A stretch of DNA of 13,660 nucleotides from Actinomycetes bacterium (GTDB lineage Bacteria > Actinomycetota > CALGFH01), in NCBI GenBank assembly GCA_030152105.1, contig JASLIH010000428.1:1-13660 (forward strand). Reading direction: 5' to 3'. Of this stretch, positions 8,898-13,660 are shown in pieces; the stretch's first letter is position 1, and each line of letters begins with the position of its first letter. The notes beneath the pieces are model-generated. The model was not told the origin of the DNA, did no database searches, and worked only from the letters and a program-made list of their open reading frames with translations. A program made the translations under genes and the position numbers.

Positions 8898-9241
8898 AGG
8901 GTCGGGCGAGCCTCCCCGGAGCCGATGAGCTCTTCCGCGTCACCTCGATCGAGAAGGGTCGGGGCCGGGACGCCAAGCAGCCGGCCGAGGAGGCCGAGGA
9001 GGACGACCGGAAGCCGGCCGAGCGGGTCCCGAGCGGGCGCCAGCGTCACGACGAGAAGGTCACCTTCTACTGCACCGCCGACGAGCTGATGGACCTCGAG
9101 AACGCCCGCCTCCTGCTCCGTCGCGAGCACGGCGTCGCCGTCGACCGGGGCCGCATCGTCCGCGAGGCCCTGGCCCAGGTCCTCTCCGAGCTCGAGCGCG
9201 ACGGCGCCGACGCCTCCCTGGTCAGACGCCTCAGCAGATGA
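8894..9241 (+). CDS. Small ribbon-helix-helix-like protein, putative ParA partner
   Basis: A 115-residue protein of unknown family. Residues 1-52 are charged and probably disordered, starting MKGRASLPGADELFRVTS, with an acidic run (AEEAEEDD) and basic patches. Residues 54-61 (EKVTFYCT) look like a DNA-contacting beta strand, 62-79 like a first helix, and 84-101 (DRGRIVREALAQVLSEL) like a second helix. This beta-helix-helix order fits the ribbon-helix-helix fold of ParG, Omega and CopG proteins. ParG-type partners have a flexible N-terminus that acts on the ParA ATPase; the Arg-containing N-terminal segment here could do the same, by inference. The start overlaps the parA stop as ATGA, and its own stop overlaps the deoA start the same way, so it is translationally linked on both sides. 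The fold is judged by eye and not confirmed by any search. Confidence 0.75.
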   Translation: MKGRASLPGADELFRVTSIEKGRGRDAKQPAEEAEEDDRKPAERVPSGRQRHDEKVTFYCTADELMDLENARLLLRREHGVAVDRGRIVREALAQVLSELERDGADASLVRRLSR

Positions 9242-10563
9242 CCCGGGCGGCGACCGTGCGGGCGGTCGACGTGATCGCCCGCAAACGTGACGGGGGAGAG
9301 ATCCCGGCCGACCAGCTGCGGGACTTCGTGCTCGCCTACGCCCGCGAGGAGCTGCCCGACTACCAGATGGCGGCGTTCCTCATGGCCGGCTACCTCCGCG
9401 GGTTCACGCGCCGGGAGACCGAGGCCCTGACCGAGGCGATGGTCGCCTCCGGCGACCGGCTCGACCTGAGCCGCCTCAGCGGGCCGACGGTCGACAAGCA
9501 CTCCACCGGCGGCGTGGCCGACGGCACCACCCTGGTCGTCGGCCCGCTCGCCGCCGCCCTTGGCATGCAGGTGATCAAGCTGTCCGGCCGCGGCCTCGGC
9601 CACACCGGCGGGACCCTCGACAAGCTGGAGTCGATCCCCGGCTTCCGGGTCGGCCTCGGCACCGCCGAGCTGCTCGACCAGGTGGAGCGGGTCGGGCTGG
9701 CCGTGGCCGCCCAGACCGCCGACCTGGTCCCGGCCGACAAGTCGATCTACGCCCTGCGCGACGTGACCGGCACTGTCGGCAACATCTCCCTGATCGCCTC
9801 CAGCGTGATGAGCAAGAAGCTGGCCGGCGGTGCCGCCAGCATCCTGCTCGACGTCAAGACCGGGTCGGGCGCGTTCATGCACGAGATCTCCGAGGCGGTC
9901 GAGCTGGCCAGGACCTGTGTGGAGCTGGGGGAGGCCGCCGGCCGCGCCACCGCCGCCCTCGTCACCGACATGAACCAGCCGCTGGGAGAGCTGGTCGGCA
10001 ACGCCGTCGAGGTCCGCGAGGCCGTCGAGGCCCTGCGCGGCGAGCGCCCGGGCCGGTTCCTCGACCTCTGCCTGACCCTCACCGGTCATCTGGCCGCCCT
10101 CGCCGGCAAGGCCGCCAACCCCGAGGCGGGCCGCCGCGACGCCGAGCGGGCCCTGGAGCGCGGCGACGGCCTGGAGCGGTTCCGCCAGTTCGTGGCCGCC
10201 CAGGACGGCGACCCCCGGGTCGCCGACGACCTGTCCCTGCTGCCCCAGGCCCCCTCCACCCTCGAGGTCGAGGCGCCCCGGGACGGCTGGCTGGCGGCGG
10301 TCGACGCCGAGGCCGTGGGCCGGGTCGCGGCCGCCCTCGGCGCCGGCCGGCAGCGCAAGGACGACGACATCGACCCGGCCGTGGCCGTCGAGCTGTCGGC
10401 CAAGCTCGGCGACAAGGTCGAGGCCGGGCAGCCGATCGGGCGCATCCTGGCCCGGGACGAGGGCGCCGCCCGCTCGGCCGCGGAGGGCCTGCTCGCCACC
10501 CTCCGCTGGAGCGACCGGCCAGCCCAGGCCCCGCCCCTGGTCCACGAGGTCGTCGGCGCCTGA
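9238..10563 (+). CDS. deoA: Thymidine/pyrimidine-nucleoside phosphorylase
   Basis: It phosphorolyses thymidine and related pyrimidine (deoxy)nucleosides to the free base and (deoxy)ribose 1-phosphate, the substrate of DeoB upstream. The 441-residue protein has all three domains of nucleoside phosphorylase family 2. The phosphate-binding loop DKHSTGG is at 86-92, KLSGRGLGHTGGTLDKLE at 114-131, YALRDVTGTV (Arg174) at 171-180, and the base-binding SSVMSKKLA at 188-196, followed by DVKTGSGAFM at 205-214. The C-terminal alpha/beta domain (about 345-430) includes the GAGRQRKDDDID stretch. Segments such as DMNQPLGELVGNAVEVREAVE resemble the broader-specificity pyrimidine enzyme (pdp) of Bacillus about as much as DeoA, so uridine may also be used. 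It is coupled by ATGA to the RHH-like gene and followed by a new promoter. Confidence 0.94.
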   Translation: MTRAATVRAVDVIARKRDGGEIPADQLRDFVLAYAREELPDYQMAAFLMAGYLRGFTRRETEALTEAMVASGDRLDLSRLSGPTVDKHSTGGVADGTTLVVGPLAAALGMQVIKLSGRGLGHTGGTLDKLESIPGFRVGLGTAELLDQVERVGLAVAAQTADLVPADKSIYALRDVTGTVGNISLIASSVMSKKLAGGAASILLDVKTGSGAFMHEISEAVELARTCVELGEAAGRATAALVTDMNQPLGELVGNAVEVREAVEALRGERPGRFLDLCLTLTGHLAALAGKAANPEAGRRDAERALERGDGLERFRQFVAAQDGDPRVADDLSLLPQAPSTLEVEAPRDGWLAAVDAEAVGRVAAALGAGRQRKDDDIDPAVAVELSAKLGDKVEAGQPIGRILARDEGAARSAAEGLLATLRWSDRPAQAPPLVHEVVGA

Positions 10564-10577
10564 TCCCGCTGGACCCG

Positions 10578-10586
10578 TGCTAGGGT
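10578..10586 (+). promoter_or_regulatory. Extended -10 promoter for the M50 protease gene
   Basis: TGC TAGGGT fits an extended -10 box (TGN plus TAnnnT) in the 77-base gap after deoA; no clear -35 is present. Transcription would start near 10593. GAGG at 10630-10633 is a good ribosome-binding site seven bases before the ATG. Confidence 0.45.
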
Positions 10587-10616
10587 GGCGCCGAACGGCG
10601 TGTCCCGGCGCCGAAC
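10587..10616 (+). repeat. Direct repeat GGCGCCGAAC next to the M50 promoter
   Basis: Two exact 10-base copies at 10587-10596 and 10607-10616 are 20 bases apart, about two helical turns, directly downstream of the -10 box. Each contains the palindrome GGCGCC. Their place across the expected transcription start fits a repressor site, but nothing identifies a regulator. Confidence 0.4.
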
Positions 10617-10640
10617 TCCCTGGTCGAACGAGGCTGACGC

Positions 10641-11288
10641 ATGGGCTCACCGCTGTTCCTGCTCCGCGACGAACCCCAGCTGTTCGTCGCCTTCGTCATC
10701 GCGGTGATCATCGGCATCACCTTCCACGAGTTCAGCCACGCCGCCGTCGCGAGCCTCCAGGGCGACCAGACGGCCCGCTCCCAGGGCCGCCTCACTCTCA
10801 ACCCGATCGCCCACCTCGACCCGCTCGGCTCCATCGTCCTGATCCTGGCCGGGTTCGGGTGGGGCCGGCCGGTGCCGTTCAACCCCTCGGCCCTTCGCAG
10901 CCGCCGGTTCGGGGGCATCCTGGTCGGCCTGGCCGGGCCGGCGGCCAACTTCGTGATCGCCCTCCTCTCGGTGATCGCCCTGCGCATCGCCTATCCCTCG
11001 ACGGGCCTCGCCTTCGATGTCCCCTTTAGCTTGAGACTCCTCTACACCCTTGTCGCCGTGAACGTCATCCTCGGCGTGTTCAACCTCCTGCCGATCCCGC
11101 CGCTGGACGGGTCGACCCTGCTGTCGATCGTGCTGCCGCCATCGCGACAGAACATCGTCCGCTTCCTGGATCAGTACGGGATCTTCCTGCTGCTCGGCCT
11201 GCTGATCCTGGCCCCGAACCTCCTCACCCCGATCTTCCAGTCGATCACCGACGCGCTCTACGGGCTGGTCGGCCTCCCCATCAGCTGA
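10641..11288 (+). CDS. Site-2-protease-type M50 family membrane metalloprotease
   Basis: A 215-residue polytopic protein with hydrophobic segments near 12-35, 63-77, 91-116, 130-150 and 178-200. The zinc motif HEFSH (29-33, HExxH) lies in the first membrane segment. The second motif, NLLPIPPLDG (148-157), supplies the third zinc ligand Asp156; the family's NPxxHLDPLG (54-63) and GPAANF (99-104) segments are also present. There is no PDZ or CBS domain, so it belongs to the compact YwhC-like M50 group found widely in Actinomycetota, Firmicutes and thermophiles. The substrate is unknown; intramembrane cleavage of anti-sigma factors is known only for other branches. An M50 gene beside scpA is a recurring arrangement, yet a hairpin and promoter between them suggest separate transcription here. 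Confidence 0.9.
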   Translation: MGSPLFLLRDEPQLFVAFVIAVIIGITFHEFSHAAVASLQGDQTARSQGRLTLNPIAHLDPLGSIVLILAGFGWGRPVPFNPSALRSRRFGGILVGLAGPAANFVIALLSVIALRIAYPSTGLAFDVPFSLRLLYTLVAVNVILGVFNLLPIPPLDGSTLLSIVLPPSRQNIVRFLDQYGIFLLLGLLILAPNLLTPIFQSITDALYGLVGLPIS

Positions 11289-11297
11289 GCGTGGCCG

Positions 11298-11322
11298 CCG
11301 CATCCCAGCGGCTGGGACGCGG
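11298..11322 (+). terminator. Strong hairpin after the M50 gene, probable tail-less terminator
   Basis: An imperfect palindrome starting ten bases after the stop: a seven-base inverted repeat TCCCAGC / GCTGGGA centred on 11310, then one mismatch and four more pairs. The downstream sequence is G-rich with few T's, so it lacks a classical U-tract. An operator for the following promoter is an alternative. Confidence 0.45.
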
Positions 11323-11327
11323 GCTCG

Positions 11328-11357
11328 TTGTCCCGATGGCCGCACGCTGGCTACCAT
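11328..11357 (+). promoter_or_regulatory. Candidate promoter of the scpA-scpB-rluB operon
   Basis: TTGTCC (11328-11333) and TACCAT (11352-11357) are separated by 18 bases, the best two-element sigma-70-type match in the window. Transcription near 11364 would give a leader of about 86 bases ending in the AT-rich GAT-repeat segment. Confidence 0.45.
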
Positions 11358-11412
11358 CGGCCGGCCGCGCCGAACGCCCTGGCACCGCCGTTCCGCCGCA
11401 GACAAGCACGTC

Positions 11413-11452
11413 GATCCATTGATTCAACGATGAATAGATAAGTAGATACATG
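11413..11452 (+). repeat. Five GAT trinucleotides in exact 8-base register, ending in the scpA start codon
   Basis: GAT occurs at 11413, 11421, 11429, 11437 and 11445, so the 40 bases divide into five octamers that each begin GAT; the last is GATACATG and contains the start codon. About two thirds of these bases are A or T, in a genome well above 70 % G+C. No Shine-Dalgarno is visible in the stretch. The other five bases of each octamer vary, though the third and fourth units are similar (GATGAATA, GATAAGTA). Confidence 0.6.
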
Positions 11453-12220
11453 GACTATGTGGTCAAGACCGAGGTGTTCGAGGGGCCGTTCGACCTGCTC
11501 CTCCACCTGATCGCGCGCCAGCGGGTCGACATCTGGCAGGTGTCGCTGTCCCGCATCACCGAGGACTACCTGGCCGAGGTCCGCCGGATGCGGGAGCTCA
11601 ACCTGGACGTGGCGACCGAGTTCCTGGTCGTCGCGGCCACCCTCCTGGAGCTGAAGGCGGCCCGGCTGCTGCCGGCCCCCGACGCCGACCCGGACGAGAT
11701 CGAGGCCGTCCTCGAGGAGCGAGATCTCCTCTTCGCGCGGGTGCTCCAGTACCGGGCCTACAAGCAGGCGGCCGCCCTGTTCGGAGCCCGCCTCGCCGAG
11801 CAGACCGCCTACGTCCCACGCCGGGTCGGGGCCGAGGACCTCCTGCGCCGCATCGTCCCTGAGCTGCTGACCGGGGTCTCCCCGGAGGAGCTCGCCCGGT
11901 TGGCCGCCGCCGCCCTCACCCCGGCCCCGGCCCCCCAGCTCGGCACCACCCACATCGCCCCACCCCGGCTGTCGGTCGCCGAAGCGGTCGCCTCCCTCGC
12001 CCGCCGCCTCCAGGACCGTGGCTCCAGCAGCTTCGAGGACCTGGTCGGCCACCAGGCCGCCCCGATCGAGGTCGTCATCGGCCTGCTTGCCGTTCTGGAG
12101 CTGTACAAGCGATCGTTGGTCGAGATCGACCAGACGTCGACCTTCGGCGACATCGCCGTCCACTGGACCGGCGGCGACCTGGCCGGCCTCATCGACCTGA
12201 CCGTCGAGGAGCCCGCATGA
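11450..12220 (+). CDS. scpA: Segregation and condensation protein A (kleisin)
   Basis: The kleisin subunit of the bacterial SMC complex, bridging SMC heads and binding ScpB to compact and segregate the chromosome. The 256-residue protein opens MDYVVKTEVFEGPFDLLLHLI, the hallmark N-terminal SMC-binding region, with RQRVDIWQVSLSRITEDYL following and TEFLVVAATLLELKAARLLP at about 61-80. The middle (about 80-170) is charged and links to a C-terminal winged-helix part (about 200-240: APIEVVIGLLAVLELYKR, then VEIDQTSTFGDIAV). ATG11450 is set by alignment to family N-termini and by an in-frame TAG at 11435. It has no Shine-Dalgarno and is preceded by an AT-rich repeat leader. Its stop overlaps scpB by four bases, which fits the joint complex. 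Confidence 0.95.
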   Translation: MDYVVKTEVFEGPFDLLLHLIARQRVDIWQVSLSRITEDYLAEVRRMRELNLDVATEFLVVAATLLELKAARLLPAPDADPDEIEAVLEERDLLFARVLQYRAYKQAAALFGARLAEQTAYVPRRVGAEDLLRRIVPELLTGVSPEELARLAAAALTPAPAPQLGTTHIAPPRLSVAEAVASLARRLQDRGSSSFEDLVGHQAAPIEVVIGLLAVLELYKRSLVEIDQTSTFGDIAVHWTGGDLAGLIDLTVEEPA

Positions 12221-12999
12221 CCACCCCGACCCCGCCGACCCCCACCCAGCCCGACGCCCCGCTCGAGCTCGAGATCGGGGACGGGGTCGCGGAGTCTCAG
12301 CCTGAGGTTGAGGGTAGCCGCGAGGACCCTTCCTCCGCTCCTGTTGCCCCGTCGTCCCCTGCCCCGGAACCAGACCCGGCGCCGGGGCTGGAGGGGGACC
12401 CGACGGCCTGGCCGCCCGATGAGGCGTTCGAGGCGGTGGAGCTGGACGACCGAGGGTGGACCCGGCGCGATCTGGAGGCGATCCTGCTGGTCGCCGACGA
12501 GCCCGTGCCAGCGAGCGTCCTCGCGGAGATCGTCGGGTCGCGGCTGTCCGAGGTGGAGGAGCTGCTGGTCGACCTGGCCGGGGAGTACGCCCGCGACGGC
12601 CGCGGGTTCGTGCTCCGGGCGATCGCCGGCGGCTGGCGGCTCTACACCCACCCCGGGGCGCGAACCGCCGTCGAGGCGTTCCTGAAGGCCGGCCAGCAGA
12701 GCCGGCTGACCCGCGCCGCCCTCGAGACCCTCGCGGTGATCGCCTACCGGCAGCCGGTGACCCGCTTCCAGGTCGCCGCCGTCCGCGGTGTGAACGTGGA
12801 CGGGGTGTTCCGCACCCTGGCCTCCCGCGGCCTGATCCACGAGGTCGGGACCGACCCCGGGCCCGGCCAGGCCACCCTCTACGGCACCACCCCGGCGTTC
12901 CTGGAGCAGCTCGGCCTGAACGACCTGGACCAGCTACCGCCGATCAAGGACTACCTCCCCGAGGGCGTCGAGCTGTTCGACCTCCAGGAGCAGCCATGA
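12217..12999 (+). CDS. scpB: Segregation and condensation protein B
   Basis: The ScpB subunit, a dimer of tandem winged-helix domains that binds the ScpA linker in the SMC complex. The 260-residue protein has a family core from about 81 (WTRRDLEAILLVADEPVPASVLAEI) to about 243. The strongly conserved SRLTRAALETLAVIAYRQPV and the RGVNVDGVFRTLASRGLI segment are at 162-207, and GTTPAFLEQLGL plus LPPIKDY are near the end. Residues 1-78 are an added acidic, Pro-rich, probably disordered stretch; Bacillus ScpB is about 197 residues in total, so this extension explains the extra length. The start overlaps the scpA stop (ATGA), and the stop overlaps the following gene the same way. Confidence 0.95.
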   Translation: MTTPTPPTPTQPDAPLELEIGDGVAESQPEVEGSREDPSSAPVAPSSPAPEPDPAPGLEGDPTAWPPDEAFEAVELDDRGWTRRDLEAILLVADEPVPASVLAEIVGSRLSEVEELLVDLAGEYARDGRGFVLRAIAGGWRLYTHPGARTAVEAFLKAGQQSRLTRAALETLAVIAYRQPVTRFQVAAVRGVNVDGVFRTLASRGLIHEVGTDPGPGQATLYGTTPAFLEQLGLNDLDQLPPIKDYLPEGVELFDLQEQP

Positions 13000-13660
13000 C
13001 CCCCGCCGGCCCACCCCGTCCCCCCGCCGGCGGCGACCAGTCCCGCCCGACCCGCCCGGCCACGTCCCGGCGGTCGCCCAGGTCGGTCGGTAGCCAGCAG
13101 CCCGGCCGCCCACGGCCACCCCGCTCATCAGAGCCCGACACCAACACCACCTCGGAGGGGCCGACGGGGGGCCGGCGCAGCACCCGTCGAGGTGATGCTC
13201 GCAGGTCGGCGAGCCGATCTCGCCGTGCCGATGCGGAGGGCCGGACGGTTCGGCGTTCCGGTTCGGTGGACGCGAACGGGCCTTCGGGCGGTCGTCCGTC
13301 GCGCGGTGTGCGGGCGAGCCGGGAGGAGGGCCGCTCCGCACGCGGGGAGAGGGCTGGTCCGCGGGGAGCGGCTTCGGGAGGCGACGGAGTCCGGGGAGTG
13401 GAGCGGACGGCCCGGGGACCCAACCAGAGCGCGCGCGACGAGGCGACCCGATCACGACGAGCGGCCCGGCCCGAACGAGTGCCAGGTGGCCGGCCATCTG
13501 GTGGTGCCACGGCGCCGGGCAGGGTGGGGCGCTCGCCGAAGGGCTCGTCCACGTCAAGCCGACCCGGACGGCCGCCAGGCGACCGAACCTCGACACGGCC
13601 CCAACGGCCTGTGGGCGACGGCACCTCGACACGGCCCCAACGGCCTGTGGGCGACCGTAC
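12996..13660 (+). CDS. rluB: Probable 23S rRNA pseudouridine synthase (RluB-like), N-terminal disordered region only; runs off the window
   Basis: An open frame starts at the ATG overlapping the scpB stop (ATGA) and has no stop for at least 221 codons to the window end. The visible protein is very rich in Arg, Gly, Ser and Pro (for example GGRPSRGVRASREEG), strongly basic, with no folded domain, and ends in a 12-residue tandem repeat. The product name rests on position: in Actinomycetota the gene after scpB is usually an RsuA/RluB-type pseudouridine synthase, and in Streptomyces that protein carries a long Arg/Gly-rich N-terminus. The S4 and catalytic domains would lie beyond 13660, so the assignment is inferred. 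Codon use is more mixed here (GGT, CGA, TCA, GAT) than in neighbouring genes, as expected for weakly constrained low-complexity protein. Long reading frames on the opposite strand here are judged spurious. Confidence 0.65.
   Translation, partial: MTPAGPPRPPAGGDQSRPTRPATSRRSPRSVGSQQPGRPRPPRSSEPDTNTTSEGPTGGRRSTRRGDARRSASRSRRADAEGRTVRRSGSVDANGPSGGRPSRGVRASREEGRSARGERAGPRGAASGGDGVRGVERTARGPNQSARDEATRSRRAARPERVPGGRPSGGATAPGRVGRSPKGSSTSSRPGRPPGDRTSTRPQRPVGDGTSTRPQRPVGDR
13587..13658 (+). repeat. 36-base tandem repeat at the window edge (two near-identical copies)
   Basis: Copies 13587-13622 and 13623-13658 encode TSTRPQRPVGDG and TSTRPQRPVGDR. The first 33 bases are identical, including every third codon position, and only the last codon differs (GGC, CGT). 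This points to recent duplication. The array may continue past the window. Confidence 0.8.

Noticed and set aside
12934..13632. Minus-strand open frames of about 230 codons at the right edge
   Set aside because: They are complements of the Arg/Gly-rich coding frame, which is positioned by the ATGA overlap with scpB and extends beyond the window.

Overview
The window is very GC-rich (by eye above 70 %, with strong G/C preference at third codon positions) and every convincing gene lies on the + strand. The order lipid-linked glycosyl-phosphotransferase homologue, pyrG, NUDIX, ald, xerD, (zinc finger, deoB), parA, small DNA-binding-like protein, deoA, M50 protease, scpA, scpB, probable rluB resembles the conserved pyrG-NUDIX-xerD-parA-scpA-scpB-rluB neighbourhood of Actinomycetota. 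Other actinobacterial traits are GTG/TTG starts, many four-base ATGA overlaps, TAnnnT -10 boxes and a TTGTCCACA-type DnaA box. I take it as chromosomal DNA from a high-GC, probably deep-branching actinobacterium; the species cannot be named from the sequence.

Layout. 17-880: MraY/WecA-superfamily membrane protein. 881-1024: pyrG promoter and leader. 1025-3767: CTP synthase with a long disordered tail, then a NUDIX hydrolase. 3854-6003: alanine dehydrogenase and XerD-type recombinase. 6133-7724: DksA/TraR-type zinc finger translationally coupled to phosphopentomutase. 7725-8135: a 411-base non-coding region with a DnaA box, inverted repeats, a CCAC-N5-GTGG site array, a promoter and an unusually AT-rich leader. 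8136-10563: a tightly overlapping trio of parA, a ribbon-helix-helix-like protein and a pyrimidine nucleoside phosphorylase. 10641-11288: M50 site-2-type protease. 11450-13660: scpA, scpB and the 5' part of a probable rluB whose N-terminus is a long Arg/Gly/Ser-rich region.

How it fits together. Two themes interleave: nucleotide metabolism (CTP synthesis, nucleotide clean-up, deoxyribonucleoside salvage by DeoB and DeoA) and chromosome maintenance (XerD, ParA with its small partner, and the SMC partners ScpA/ScpB). The most interesting part is the ParA plus RHH-like cassette with its repeat-rich upstream region. It looks like a compact plasmid-style partition or positioning module fixed on a chromosome, wedged between deoB and deoA and coupled to deoA. 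Other unusual points are five GAT trinucleotides in exact 8-base register in front of scpA, which has no visible Shine-Dalgarno; a pyrG leader with two possible starts and a C-tract that can pair with the ribosome-binding site; and repeat-bearing disordered extensions on PyrG and on the last protein.
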